Assembly (NCBI RefSeq): GCF_037151175.1 | Contig: NZ_JBBCOR010000001.1 | Location: 1-64,000, forward strand | Direction of reading: 5' to 3' | DNA from: Asaia sp003994335 | GTDB taxonomy: Bacteria > Pseudomonadota > Alphaproteobacteria > Acetobacterales > Acetobacteraceae | DNA: 64,000 bases | Part shown: in pieces, positions 17,941-27,800 of the stretch | Position numbering within the stretch: the stretch's first letter is position 1 | How the letters are laid out: the number at the start of each line of letters is the position of its first letter | Position numbers and translations under genes: made by a program | Notes under the pieces: generated by a model | What the model was told of the DNA's origin: nothing | Seen by the model: the letters and a program-made list of their open reading frames with translations, nothing else | The model's database searches: none

Positions 17941-19020
17941 CTACTCGATCTGGCTTGCGGTATAATAGCCGCTATCGATCAGGGTCGGGCGGATATTGGC
18001 CTTGGTCACGACCACAGGCGTCAGAAGATAGGCGGGCACCACCTTGACACCGTTATTATAGCTCTTGGTGTCATTCACAGGCACCGTCTTGCCCGCCAGC
18101 ATGGCGTCCACCATGTCGGCGGTCACGCCGGCCAGCTTGCGCGTGTCCTTGAAGATCGAGGAGTACTGGTCGCCCGCAAGGATAGATTTGACGGAAGGAA
18201 TTTCGCAATCCTGCCCGCTGACATAGGCGATCTTGGTGTCGCCACTGCCATAGCCCACGCCCTTGAGCGAGGATATGATGCCAATGGAGATGCCGTCATA
18301 AGGGGAAAGCACGGCGTCGAGATGACGGTCGGTGTAATAGGCGCTCAGCAGATTATCCATGCGTGACTGTGCGGTGGCGCCGTCCCAGCGCAGGGTCGAG
18401 ACCTTGTCCATGGTCTTCTGGCCAGAAGGGATCACCAGTTTGCCGCTATCCAGATAGGGCTTGAGGACTGACATGGCGCCATTGAAGAAGAAATAGGCGT
18501 TGTTATCGTCCGGTGAGCCGCCAAAAAGCTCGATATTGAATGGTCCCTTGGCGTCGGGCAGGCCAAGCGCCTTGACCAGGGAACTCGCCTGAAGCACGCC
18601 GACCTGGAAATTGTCGAAGGTCGCATAATTGCTGACGTCGGGTGAATTGCGGATGAGACGGTCATAAGCAATGACCTTGACCCCGCGCTGCGCAGCCTTG
18701 TGCAGCGTGTCAGAGAGCGTGGTGCCGTCGATGGCAGCGATCACCAGCACCTTGTCACCTTTGGCGACCATGTTCTCGATTTGCGAAACCTGATTGGGCA
18801 CGTCGTCATCGGCATATTGCAGATCGGTCCGATAACCGCGCGACTGAAGGGTTTTGACAATATTGTTGCCGTCGGCAATCCAGCGCGCGGATGATTTCGT
18901 GGGCATGGCGATACCCACAACGGGCTTGTCCTCCGCCGTGGCCGAGGCTGTGGCAAGGGGGCCAAATAGGGCCGTCGTGACCAGCGCAAAAGAGGCGAGA
19001 CCAATACTGATTCTGCTCAT
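17941..19020 (-). CDS. chvE: ChvE-type periplasmic sugar-binding protein
   Basis: 359 aa from ATG 19020, which opens a typical signal peptide (MSRISIGLASFALVTTALF, cleavage near ATA-EDK). The mature protein begins 'KPVVGIAMPTKSSARWIADG', the hallmark of ChvE/MmsE multiple-monosaccharide binding proteins. Later blocks 'VIAAIDGTTLSD', 'VIAYDRLI' and 'GQDCEIPSVKSI' fit. It is first in the operon, delivering aldoses (in ChvE: galactose, glucose, arabinose, xylose) to MmsAB. The exact sugar cannot be read from sequence. The ribosome binding site is weak. Confidence 0.93.
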   Translation of the reverse strand: MSRISIGLASFALVTTALFGPLATASATAEDKPVVGIAMPTKSSARWIADGNNIVKTLQSRGYRTDLQYADDDVPNQVSQIENMVAKGDKVLVIAAIDGTTLSDTLHKAAQRGVKVIAYDRLIRNSPDVSNYATFDNFQVGVLQASSLVKALGLPDAKGPFNIELFGGSPDDNNAYFFFNGAMSVLKPYLDSGKLVIPSGQKTMDKVSTLRWDGATAQSRMDNLLSAYYTDRHLDAVLSPYDGISIGIISSLKGVGYGSGDTKIAYVSGQDCEIPSVKSILAGDQYSSIFKDTRKLAGVTADMVDAMLAGKTVPVNDTKSYNNGVKVVPAYLLTPVVVTKANIRPTLIDSGYYTASQIE

Positions 19021-19709
19021 GGTGTGACTGTCCAAAATGCAGTCGGCGGCGCGGGTAAACGGCGTTCGGCGACTGGGCAACGACATGATGTGGGCAGGGC
19101 CCGGGGGGAATTAACGATAACTGGGCGCCTATGAGGAGATGCGGAGAGCGCTGTCCGGAAAGGTGCCTTGTGGGGGTGAGCGTCCAGAGAAACAGAGGAT
19201 GTTCCGACGGATCGACATAGTGCGTCGTAACATTGCATGATATAATCATATCATTACGATGTTAGAAATAACAGAATTAACGCTTCACGGGATCGTGAAA
19301 ACGATCTGTCACGATGCGATCATGGCGCGCGCCTGCACACGTTCCATGGAGCGGCCCTATCACCGATTTAGGGGCGCTGGGCAGGACGAGGTCCGGCGAG
19401 CCAAGGCGGCCGATGCGCAACCTTGTCCGGCTTCAGGTTCCCCTTTTCCGTTTTGCGCCGGTGCGCCGATCCGACGCGTTCCCTTCTGCCCGCGTCGGGA
19501 AGGCTTGGAACAGAGGAGGGCACCAAAGACATGCGATGCGCGGGTTTGACAGACGGCTCCTGTCCCAAAGAGGGTGGGGGTATTCAGAACGCTCCGTCGC
19601 ACGGGCCACAGACAGGGGTGATCCGACCGGCGTTGGGTGCTGACGCCCGGCTGGCCCGGTATCAACATCCAGTCATGGCGCTTCGCTTCCTCTGCGGCTT
19701 CCTGCGGGC
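19021..19709. other. Long upstream region of the sugar transporter operon
   Basis: About 690 bp without a supported gene. The part next to chvE is AT-rich around 19230-19270 and carries a 7-bp inverted repeat (see separate entry). The distal part (19310-19700) is GC-rich with open frames on both strands, none with a ribosome binding site or recognisable family. Confidence 0.45.
19237..19254. promoter_or_regulatory. Inverted repeat, candidate operator of chvE-mmsAB
   Basis: ATGATAT-aatc-ATATCAT is a perfect 7-bp inverted repeat with a 4-nt spacer, 217-234 nt upstream of the chvE start. Symmetry and position suit a sugar-responsive regulator, but no regulator gene is adjacent and the AT-rich composition makes chance possible. 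Confidence 0.35.
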
Positions 19710-19859
19710 CTAAATACGACGTCCCAGACTGTCGCTCCATTGGGCGAGGCGCGCCAGAGTGGCCGGGATGAGCGTTTCGAGAAGCGTCAGCGTATCCCGA
19801 CTGAGTACCAGGCCCAGGAGAGGCCAGTGGCGTCTGATGGCTAGGCGTAGCGGATGCAT
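19710..19859 (-). CDS. Small ORF (49 aa) with strong ribosome binding site
   Basis: It starts at ATG 19859 behind GGAGGAG with 5 nt spacing, the best ribosome binding site in this neighbourhood. It encodes 49 residues (MHPLRLAIRRHWPLLGLVL...), ending '...SDSLGRRI'. The N-terminus is basic, followed by a moderately hydrophobic amphipathic stretch with many Leu. No family is recognised. It lies 80 nt downstream of the lipoprotein gene on the same strand and could be co-transcribed with it. Confidence 0.5.
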   Translation of the reverse strand: MHPLRLAIRRHWPLLGLVLSRDTLTLLETLIPATLARLAQWSDSLGRRI

Positions 19860-19940
19860 GGTTTCTCCTCCTTCGATGGGCGTAACAGGGGGGGGATCGG
19901 ACTGGGTATGCGTGTTCGAGCTCGGGGATAGCCGGGTTCT

Positions 19941-20681
19941 TCAGCCGGGAATGGGGGGCGGGGCGATGCCCGTCTGATGCAGTTGCTCATCCATCAGTAC
20001 TGCCGCGAGATGAAAGGCGCGTCGTGCATGGGCATAGGGCAGCCATTGTCCCATCATGTTCCAGGGCATGCCGTTATTATAGGTTGCGATGGCCATCAGC
20101 GTCCTGCCGTTCGACGCATCGAGGGCAACCAGCTCCTCGCTTGCGCCACCCGGTGCGGGGGGTGGAATAGGCGGCAGGCCGCCGCCTGCCGCTCCTGCGG
20201 CAAAACCGGCAACGATGGGCAAGGCGTTGTAGTACCATTTGCTGCGGCGCAAATTGGTGATTGCTGCCTGGATTCTCAGCGTGCCGGGAGGAGGAGAGAG
20301 TGTCTCTGGCGGCAGGATCGTGAAGTCTTTGGCAAGCGTCTTGTGCAGTTCCTCATCGAAGGCCTGTGTCACGCGCGCTTCTGCCTTGGGGGTCAGATGG
20401 GGAGCCTTGGCAGAGGGGTGCCACTGCGCGTGATCAATCATCACGTAATGATACCGTTCCTCAGGTGAAACGGGGGCGGCATAGACCAGATCATTGCTAT
20501 GTCCTTTGGGGTGAACCATCATGCCGTAGGTTTCGGGAGCGATGAAACCTGTTTTCGTCGTACCCTGTCCCGCGCAGGCGGTCAGGGCACCCATGCTGGA
20601 AATGGTGAGGGGCAGGATCAATCGGCGCCAGAAAAGCGGGGCATGAAGGGAGGGACGTCGGGAAAGGGCAAGGCAGGTCAT
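19941..20681 (-). CDS. DUF3313-like lipoprotein
   Basis: 246 aa from ATG 20681. The N-terminus is a long basic leader, a hydrophobic stretch (LILPLTISSMGAL) and a lipobox LTAC, so the mature protein is probably a lipoprotein with lipid on that Cys. The body (DHAQWHPSA..., VTQAFDEELHKTLAKDFTI, LRIQAAITNLR) resembles the DUF3313 family of outer-membrane lipoproteins. A Gly/Pro-rich loop (AAGGGLPPIPPPAPGG) interrupts it. Function unknown. It lies downstream of the two-component genes on the same strand, 133 bp apart. Confidence 0.75.
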   Translation of the reverse strand: MTCLALSRRPSLHAPLFWRRLILPLTISSMGALTACAGQGTTKTGFIAPETYGMMVHPKGHSNDLVYAAPVSPEERYHYVMIDHAQWHPSAKAPHLTPKAEARVTQAFDEELHKTLAKDFTILPPETLSPPPGTLRIQAAITNLRRSKWYYNALPIVAGFAAGAAGGGLPPIPPPAPGGASEELVALDASNGRTLMAIATYNNGMPWNMMGQWLPYAHARRAFHLAAVLMDEQLHQTGIAPPPIPG

Positions 20682-20814
20682 GAACAGGGCGTCTCCATCT
20701 TTCGGGGAGCGGCCCTGTATCGAATGTTCCCGGGGCCGCAGGCTTACCCTGTTCTGACGGCCGGTTCTTGCTGCTTGATGTCCTGCATATTCCCGCGCTG
20801 AAACAATTGACGAT

Positions 20815-22194
20815 TCATGGGCTGGCGGGAAGAAAAACCTGTACGCAGAGCCCACCTTCGGGGCGGTTCTGCATCATGATATCCCCGCCATGCGCGCGCA
20901 TGATGGTGCGTGCCGAGGTCAGGCCCAGCCCCACGCCGCCTGTCTGACGGTTGCGCGATTTATCCAGTCGGAAATAGGGTTCGAAAACAGCATCCAGGGC
21001 TTCGGGCGGAATACCAGGCCCGTCATCGATGATCGTGACGACCAGCGCGCCCTCGGCCTCATGTGTCAGGGTGATGTGGGGTGGCGTGGCATATTTGATG
21101 GCATTTTCCACCAGATTGGAGAAAACGCGTTTCAACGCATGGATTGGCCCTCGATAGCCGATACGCCCCGGATTGTCGTAGCGTACATCATGCCCCTGAT
21201 CGGCATAGTCATAGGCGATCGTCTGAAGCAGGCCAGAGAGATCGAAGGCCGTGCTTTCCTCGCGCGCGGCATCTTCGCGAAAGAAGGAGAGCGCGCCATC
21301 GATCATGATCTGCATTTCGTCGACATCGCGAAACAGTAGTCTCTGCTGCTCCGTGCAGTCGATGAATTCGCCGCGCAAGCGGATGCGGGTGAGGGGCGTG
21401 CGCAGATCATGGGAGATCGCGGCCAGCATGGTTGTACGATCCGCCACGAATTTCGCGATCTGGGCCTGAAGGGTGTTGATCGTCTCTGCAACGAGGCGGA
21501 TTTCACGCGGGCCGGTTTCGGGGAGGTGTGCCGAGGCAGGCTTGCCGGCGATCTGACGTACGCCATGAGCCAGATGTTCGATCGGACGGGAGAGCTGACG
21601 CGATGCGATGAGCGAGACGGCAATGATCCAGAGGGCGAGCATGGCGCCTTCGAGGCAAAGACGCTGAAAGGCATAGAGCCCCCAGAACCTCTGCAGGGCC
21701 ACGCACAGGATCCAGCTTCCGTCATCGAGCTGAACCCCGGCAAAATACGCATCGTGAAAAACAGAGCGGTCATACGGCAGTCCAGGGAGTAACGAGACCG
21801 GATTATCTTCCTGGAATACGGCCATATGGCGTGGCCGATGCCCCAGATGCGGGCTAAGAAAATGCCAGGATTCGCCGACCTCCATCGCCCGGTAATGGCC
21901 GTGCTCCAAGGCGAGGGCGAGGGGAGAATGTGGGGCATACCAGGCGAAATGCAGTTCGGTCGTATTGGCTGCCTGAAGCAGGGCGGGACGGTGTTCTGCT
22001 GGCGCGGCGCCGGTCATGCGAATGACAGACGCCACCTCGCGCACCATGCCCGTTGCCTCTATATCGGGCTTTGTCCATTGACCGCCAAAGGCCACAAAGA
22101 GTTCGAGCAGAAGCAATGTCACCGCCGCCGCCAGAGCGACGGTCACGATCAGGCGGCGCGAGATCGTGTCCTGCATGAGAAAGCGTCGCGTCAT
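20815..22194 (-). CDS. Sensor histidine kinase (EnvZ/QseC-like)
   Basis: 459 aa inner-membrane sensor. Transmembrane segment 1 is at about 15-37 and segment 2 at about 182-200, enclosing a periplasmic sensor domain of about 145 residues. A HAMP linker follows (LSRPIEHLAHGVRQI). The dimerisation box AAISHDLRTPLTR contains the phospho-accepting His262. The ATPase domain shows N box 'FSNLVENAIKYA', G1 'IDDGPGIP' and G2 'GVGLGLTSARTIM'. The start overlaps the regulator stop by 4 nt. The signal is unknown. Confidence 0.94.
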   Translation of the reverse strand: MTRRFLMQDTISRRLIVTVALAAAVTLLLLELFVAFGGQWTKPDIEATGMVREVASVIRMTGAAPAEHRPALLQAANTTELHFAWYAPHSPLALALEHGHYRAMEVGESWHFLSPHLGHRPRHMAVFQEDNPVSLLPGLPYDRSVFHDAYFAGVQLDDGSWILCVALQRFWGLYAFQRLCLEGAMLALWIIAVSLIASRQLSRPIEHLAHGVRQIAGKPASAHLPETGPREIRLVAETINTLQAQIAKFVADRTTMLAAISHDLRTPLTRIRLRGEFIDCTEQQRLLFRDVDEMQIMIDGALSFFREDAAREESTAFDLSGLLQTIAYDYADQGHDVRYDNPGRIGYRGPIHALKRVFSNLVENAIKYATPPHITLTHEAEGALVVTIIDDGPGIPPEALDAVFEPYFRLDKSRNRQTGGVGLGLTSARTIMRAHGGDIMMQNRPEGGLCVQVFLPASP

Positions 22195-22907
22195 GAGCGT
22201 TTTACCGCGGAGGCGAACAGATAGCCCCCATTGCGCACGGTACGGATCAAGGTCGGATTTCTGGGGTCTTCCTCCAGCTTGGCGCGCAGGCGGCTCACCT
22301 GCACGTCGATGCTGCGATCGAACGCGGCATGATCAGGGCCGCGCGCCATATCCATGAGCTGGTCGCGTGTCAGTACACGCTGTGGATGCTCGGCAAAGGA
22401 CAGCAGCAGGTCGAATTCGCCACCTGAGAGGGGAACCAGTGAGGAATCGGAGGCGCGCAATTCGCGTCTTGTGACATCCAGAACCCAGCTTCCGAAACGC
22501 AGGCTGGGGCGCAGGGAGGGCGCCGGGTCGTCCGCAGCATTGCTGCGGCGCAGCACGGCTTTCACCCTGGCGAGCAATTCGCGCTGGTCGAAGGGTTTGG
22601 TCAGATAATCATCGGCGCCGATTTCCAGCCCTACCACCCGATCCGTGTGGTCGGCCATGGCGGAGAGCATGATGACCGGCACGCGGGACGTGGCACGCAG
22701 GCGTTGGCACAGGCTGAAGCCGTCTTCATGCTGCAGCATGATGTCGAGAATGATGAGATCGACCGGCTCGGTATCGAGAATGGCGAACATCGCTGCGCCA
22801 TCCTGCGCGGTGGAGACACGATGCTGATGCTTGCGCAGGAACGTGCCGAGCAGCGTCAGGATGTCCTGATCGTCATCGACAACAAGAAGATGAGGCATGG
22901 GGGTCAT
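22191..22907 (-). CDS. OmpR-family response regulator
   Basis: 238 aa. The receiver domain (about 5-120) has acidic pocket DDD at 11-13, phospho-acceptor Asp55 in 'LIILDIMLQHEDGF', Thr/Lys switch positions (LSAMADH, YLTKPFD). A winged-helix DNA-binding domain occupies about 140-236 (LSGGEFDLLLSFAEHPQRVL, RSIDVQVSRLRAKLEEDP, GYLFA). It is transcribed with the downstream kinase through an ATGA overlap. It is divergent from the cobalamin riboswitch operon. The regulon is not evident from the window. Confidence 0.94.
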   Translation of the reverse strand: MTPMPHLLVVDDDQDILTLLGTFLRKHQHRVSTAQDGAAMFAILDTEPVDLIILDIMLQHEDGFSLCQRLRATSRVPVIMLSAMADHTDRVVGLEIGADDYLTKPFDQRELLARVKAVLRRSNAADDPAPSLRPSLRFGSWVLDVTRRELRASDSSLVPLSGGEFDLLLSFAEHPQRVLTRDQLMDMARGPDHAAFDRSIDVQVSRLRAKLEEDPRNPTLIRTVRNGGYLFASAVKRS

Positions 22908-23043
22908 CCCTCACTCGTATCATGGGGTGGCGCGCCGATGATGTCAGGGGTCGACATGATGTTTCAAGATGGAAACAGGATGACCGGCGCAGCGCTCTGC
23001 CGCTTTGCATCGGTTTCGGCAAACCTGCTAGACAGGGGCCGAC

Positions 23044-23217
23044 GGTGCCCTGCAAGGGGTGAAAAGGGAAGCGGGTGCGCGCGGTGACGCGCCAGTCCCG
23101 CGCTGCCCCCGCAACTGTAGATGGTGCAATACCGTCGCCATATCCCACTGGAGTGTGCTCCGGGAAGGGGGCGACGGCTCCGGGAAACCGGTGCCATGAG
23201 CCAGGAGACCTGCCGTC
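23044..23217 (+). ncRNA. Cobalamin riboswitch
   Basis: AdoCbl-type riboswitch leader. Conserved blocks in order are: GGTGCCC near 23044, AAAAGGGAAG near 23061, CCGCGCTGCCCCCGCAACTG across 23098-23117 (the B12 box region), CCACTGG near 23145, CGGGAAGGGGGCGACGG, and the closing GAGCCAGGAGACCTGCC. It precedes the DUF1636-cobW-cobN-cobB-cobC operon and should shut it off when cobalamin is plentiful (established for this class). Boundaries are approximate. Confidence 0.95.
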
Positions 23218-23384
23218 ATATCGCTGATTTCGCTGTCCGGCGGGGTGCCCGGAGAGAGACGGATCCTGTCCAGCGCCGAGAGGTGCAGGTCGGGGCGGGC
23301 TGGTTCGTGCCGGCAATCGACTTTGCGCCTTTCTTGCCCGTCGCCCGGATTTTTCGGGACGCCGGGTCCGGTCCGGGAGGGCCC

Positions 23385-23852
23385 ATGGCCGAACCGATTC
23401 TTTCACCAGGCGAGACGCCTGTTCTGCATGTCTGCCAGACCTGTCGTGACGGAGGCGAGGCCCTGCATGATGCGCTGGCCGCGTTGGCAGGGGAAACTGC
23501 CGTGCGTGTTCAGGGGGTGCGCTGCCTGGCAGCCTGCCAGCAGGGGTGCACGGCAACGCTCTCCATGCCGGGAAAATGGTCCTGGCTTCTGGGCCGTCTT
23601 CATCCCGGACTGGCGCCTGATCTGCTGCTCTATGCACAGGCCTATGCGCGTTCGCCCTCCGGTACGGTCATGCCGTCGCGTCGCCCTGAGAGCTTGCGTG
23701 AGGTTATCCTGGGGCGTTTTCCCTCCATGGTCGACGCTGCTCCCGGCAAGGCCTCTCCTGCGGATAGCACGATCTCCCCACAAGACCCTGCGCCACGAAA
23801 TATTGCCCTGTCAGATCCTCTCTCGCCACAAGCTTCCGGAAACCTCGCATGA
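23385..23852 (+). CDS. DUF1636 metal-binding protein of the cobalamin operon
   Basis: 155 aa from ATG 23385, chosen because GGGAGG lies 5 nt upstream; open reading extends further 5' but only into the riboswitch. Residues 14-100 form the DUF1636 domain: a CxxC pair (VCQTCRDGG) and CLAACQQGC, which together could bind a metal or an iron-sulfur cluster. The family is repeatedly found beside cobW and cobN, suggesting a role in cobalt handling (inference). A low-complexity Ser/Pro-rich tail of about 50 residues follows. The stop overlaps cobW (ATGA). Confidence 0.85.
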   Translation: MAEPILSPGETPVLHVCQTCRDGGEALHDALAALAGETAVRVQGVRCLAACQQGCTATLSMPGKWSWLLGRLHPGLAPDLLLYAQAYARSPSGTVMPSRRPESLREVILGRFPSMVDAAPGKASPADSTISPQDPAPRNIALSDPLSPQASGNLA

Positions 23853-24862
23853 GCAAGATACCCGTTACCATCATCACCGGCTTTCTCGGCGCCGGAAAGA
23901 CCACGTTGCTGCGTCATCTTATCGAGAAATCGAACGGGCGGCGCATCGCCATCGTCGTCAATGAATTCGGTTCGCTGGGTATCGATGGCGGGACGCTGCG
24001 CGGATGCAGCCTGCCCAACTGCCCGGAAGAAGATATTGTCGAGCTGACCAATGGCTGTCTGTGCTGCACGGTGGCGGATGATTTTATCCCGACTATGGAA
24101 GCCCTTCTGGATCGCCCGTCACCGCCCGAGCATATCGTGATCGAAACCTCGGGTCTGGCCCTGCCCAAGCCGCTGCTCAAGGCCTTTGGCTGGCCGAGCG
24201 TGCGCACACGCATGACGGTGGATGGCGTGATCACCGTGGTCGATGCTCCGGCCGTAGCCGATGGCCGTTTCGCCGATGATCCCGAGGCGGTCGCGCGCCA
24301 GCGCGAGGCGGATGACTCGCGCGATCACGACAACCCGATCGAGGAAGTCTATGAGGACCAGCTTGATTGCGCCGATCTGGTGGTACTCAACAAGACTGAT
24401 CTACTCAATGAGGCAGAACTGGCAGCGATCGAGGCCGGGCTCGCCACGCGATCCCGGCGCGTTCGCCTGATCCGTGCACGCGAAGGGCGCGTCGATCCTG
24501 CCGTCATTCTGGGCCTCTCCGCCGCGGCTGAGGACGATCTCGCTGCGCGCCCTTCGCATCATGACGGAGCGGATGAGCATGAACATGACGATTTCACCAG
24601 TTTTGTCCTGCCGCTCCGCGAGCAGGAAAGTGTCGAGGCGTTCATCGCAAGGCTGGAGCATGTGGCGCGCGCCCATGACGTGCTGCGTATGAAGGGCTAT
24701 GCGCGCATTGCGGGCAAGAGCCTGCGCCTCGGCGTTCAGGCCGTGGGCGCGCGTATTCGTCATGCCTTCGAACAGGGCGAGGCGTCCCCTGGCCAACTCG
24801 TGGTGATCGGGCTGCACGGTCTGGATCCCGTGGCGGTGCAGCGCAGCTTCGACGAAGCCTGA
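23849..24862 (+). CDS. cobW: CobW, metallochaperone GTPase for cobalt insertion
   Basis: 337 aa G3E-family GTPase thought to deliver Co(II) to the CobNST chelatase. The P-loop GFLGAGKTTLL is at 11-21. The metal-binding CxCC motif is in 'NGCLCCTV' near 70. 'ETSGLALPKP' and NKTDLL are the remaining GTPase motifs. A His/Asp-rich loop (HHDGADEHEHDDF) near 230 and a C-terminal CobW_C domain follow. It sits between DUF1636 (4-nt overlap) and cobN (3-nt gap), under the riboswitch. Confidence 0.95.
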   Translation: MSKIPVTIITGFLGAGKTTLLRHLIEKSNGRRIAIVVNEFGSLGIDGGTLRGCSLPNCPEEDIVELTNGCLCCTVADDFIPTMEALLDRPSPPEHIVIETSGLALPKPLLKAFGWPSVRTRMTVDGVITVVDAPAVADGRFADDPEAVARQREADDSRDHDNPIEEVYEDQLDCADLVVLNKTDLLNEAELAAIEAGLATRSRRVRLIRAREGRVDPAVILGLSAAAEDDLAARPSHHDGADEHEHDDFTSFVLPLREQESVEAFIARLEHVARAHDVLRMKGYARIAGKSLRLGVQAVGARIRHAFEQGEASPGQLVVIGLHGLDPVAVQRSFDEA

Positions 24863-24865
24863 TCC

Positions 24866-27800
24866 ATGCATATCCTCTTTCGGGAATCGCATGATCTGGA
24901 CGGGCAGGCACAGGCCGAGGATCTCGCCCATGCGCCTGCCGATCTGATCCTGCTCTCTTTTTCCGAAAGCGATCTGTTGGGGATGCGGGCGATCCATGAA
25001 ACGCGGGATCCGAGTCTTCAGGTCGCGACCCTGTCGCGCCTGCGTCACCCCCTTTCGGTCGATCTCTATATCGAGCAGACCATTGCAGGGGCACGCTGTG
25101 TGGTCGTGCGCCTGCTGGGCGGCACGGAGTACTGGCGCTATGGTGTGGATGAACTGCGCCTGACCTGTCGCGCAGCCGGTATCCCGCTCGCCTTCATTAC
25201 GGGCGAGGCGACGCCCAACCCGGCGCTCCAGGCGCTGTCGAGCATTGATCCCGATCAGTGGACGCGACTCGATGCGCTGTTTCGCGAAGGGGGGGCACGA
25301 AACCTGCGTTGTGCCCTCACAGTGATGCGCGCGCTTGCCGGGTTGGGCGAGGATGATGGCGCTGAGGTCGAGCCTCTGCCGGGCTGCGCGCTGTATCGGC
25401 GTCTTGCGCCGTCACGACGCACACGGGCGCTGATCGTGTTCTATCGCGCCCATCTTCTGGCCGCCGACCTGGCGGGGATCGATGCGCTGGCCGATGCGCT
25501 CCACGCGTCCGGTATCGGGGTCGATCTGGTCTATGCGGCCTCGTTGCGCGCTCCCGAGGCCCAGGCTTTTCTCGATGACTGGCTGGTCAACACGCCGCCC
25601 GACATCATTCTGAACGCCACCTTCTTCGCGGCGCGGGGCGAGGATGGGACGGTTTCCGTGCTTGAGGCGGCCGGTGTGCCGGTGCTTCAGATCCTGCAAC
25701 CAAGCACGACAGAGGCAGGCTGGGCCAAGGCGCTGCGCGGGCTTTCCCCTTCCGATCTGGCCATGCAGGTGGTGCTGCCCGAGCTCGATGGTCGCTTGAA
25801 CGGGGCGCCCATCTCGTTTCGTGACGAGGCGCCTCCCGGCCTGCCCGCGCGGCGCGTTCCGTATGCGCCGGGTATCGCCCTGATGGTCGCGCAGGCGCGG
25901 AACTGGCTGCGTCTTGCGGCCGAGACCCCGCAGGAACGGCGTCTCGCCCTCGTGCTGTCGGATTATCCCGGTGCGGAAGGGCAGGCGGCCCATGCGGTCG
26001 GGCTTGACAGCTTTGCCAGTGTCGCCGCCATCACCAGCATGCTGCATGAAGCGGGTTACGATCTCTCCCCGCTCGAAGCACAGGCTCTGCCCGATGCCCT
26101 GTGCCGGTCGGATCCGGCACTCGTGCTGGATGAGGCCGATTATCGCGCAGCTTTCGAGGCGCTGCCGGAGGCGTTTCGCGCGCGCGTCGTGGCGGCCTGG
26201 GGACCGCCGTCAGGACCGGTCACGGTGCGGTTTATCGCCTGCGGCAAGCTGGTCGTGGCATTGCAGCCGGGACGCGGTCTGCCTCAGCAGCGCAAGGCCC
26301 AGTATCATGACCCGGATATCCCGCCCTGCCATGACTATATCGGGTTCTATCTCTGGCTGCGCCATGTCCGCGATATCAGCGCGCTGATCCATCTGGGCAC
26401 ACATGGCACTCTGGAATGGCTGCCAGGCAAGACTGTCGCCCTGTCGGAAAGCTGTGCGCCTTGTGTGTTGCTGGGCGGCGTGCCCGTGATCTATCCGTTC
26501 ATCGTCAATAACCCGGGCGAGGCCGCTGCTGCCAAGAGGCGGCTCAATGCGGTCATGATCGGGCATATGACCCCGCCCGTACAGCGTGCCGGTCTGGATA
26601 CGGCCATGGCCGATCTGGAACGGCTGATCGATGAATATGCCGAAGCTGACGGGCTTGACCGCCGACGCGGCACGGTGCTGCGTCGGCAGATCCTCGACCG
26701 CGCCGCCGATCTGGGCGTGTTGTCTGAGAGCGGTGTGGCAAGCGGGATTGAGGACGAAGCCGAGGCGCTGGCCCGGCTCGATGCCTATCTCTGCGATGTG
26801 AAGGACCTGCAGTTACGCGACGAGCTGCATGTGTTCGGTCGTACCCCGCCGCATCACGGCATTCTGGTGACCATGCTTGCGGAGACAGCGCATGTCGCGC
26901 CCGACCATGTGACGCAGCGTCTCGATGCCTGCCCGGAGGCCGAGCGTCTGGCGCTGCTGGCTGCGCTGGACGGGCGTTTCATTCCGCCCGGGCCTTCTGG
27001 TGCACCCACGCGCGGCCGGCTCGATGTGTTGCCCACGGGGCGCAACCTGACCACGCTCGATCCGCGCATGCTGCCCACACGCGCGGCATTGCTGCTGGCC
27101 CATAAAACGGCCGCCCTCCTTCTGGCCCGCCACATGCAGGAAGAGGGCGAGCCTCTGCGTCATCTGGTGCTCGATCTCTGGGGAAGCGCTACCTTTCGTA
27201 CCGGGGGCGAGGATATGGCGCTTGCTTTTCTGCTCATGGGGGTGCAGCCGCGCTGGGACGCCACGAGCGGTCGTCTGACCGGTTTCGAGATCGTGCCACT
27301 GACCGTGCTCGACCGGCCACGTGTGGATGTGACGCTGCGGATCTCGGGCCTGTTTCGCGATGCATTTCCTGGGCTGATCGCGTTGTTCGACCAGGCGGCA
27401 CGGGCCGTCTCTGCTCGCGCGGAGGAGCCGGAATGGAACCCTCTGACCCTCGATCCGGATACGTCGCGCATTTTCGGCGCGGCCCCCGGCGCCTATGGCA
27501 CGGGTCTTGAATCGGCCCTTGCAGAAGGGAGCTGGAAGGATCGGGACGCGCTCGGGCACCTCTATCTCGAGGGCTCGCAATGGAGCTATGGCAATGGTCA
27601 GGATGGCATCGCCGAGAAGGACGCTCTGATACGCCGTATCGGTCGGGCCGAGATGCTGCTTCATGTGCAGGATCATGCCGAGACCGATCTGCTGGATGGC
27701 ACGGGCCACGCCGTTCATGAAGGCGGACTTGCTGCTGCTGCCGCCGCTCTGGGCCGGGCCCCGCATCTGGTTCATGGCGATACCAGCCAGAGCGAAACAC

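Noticed and set aside
23121..23384. N-terminal extension of the DUF1636 protein upstream of 23385
   Set aside because: The extension would overlap the cobalamin riboswitch core, lacks DUF1636 similarity, and a better ribosome binding site precedes ATG 23385.
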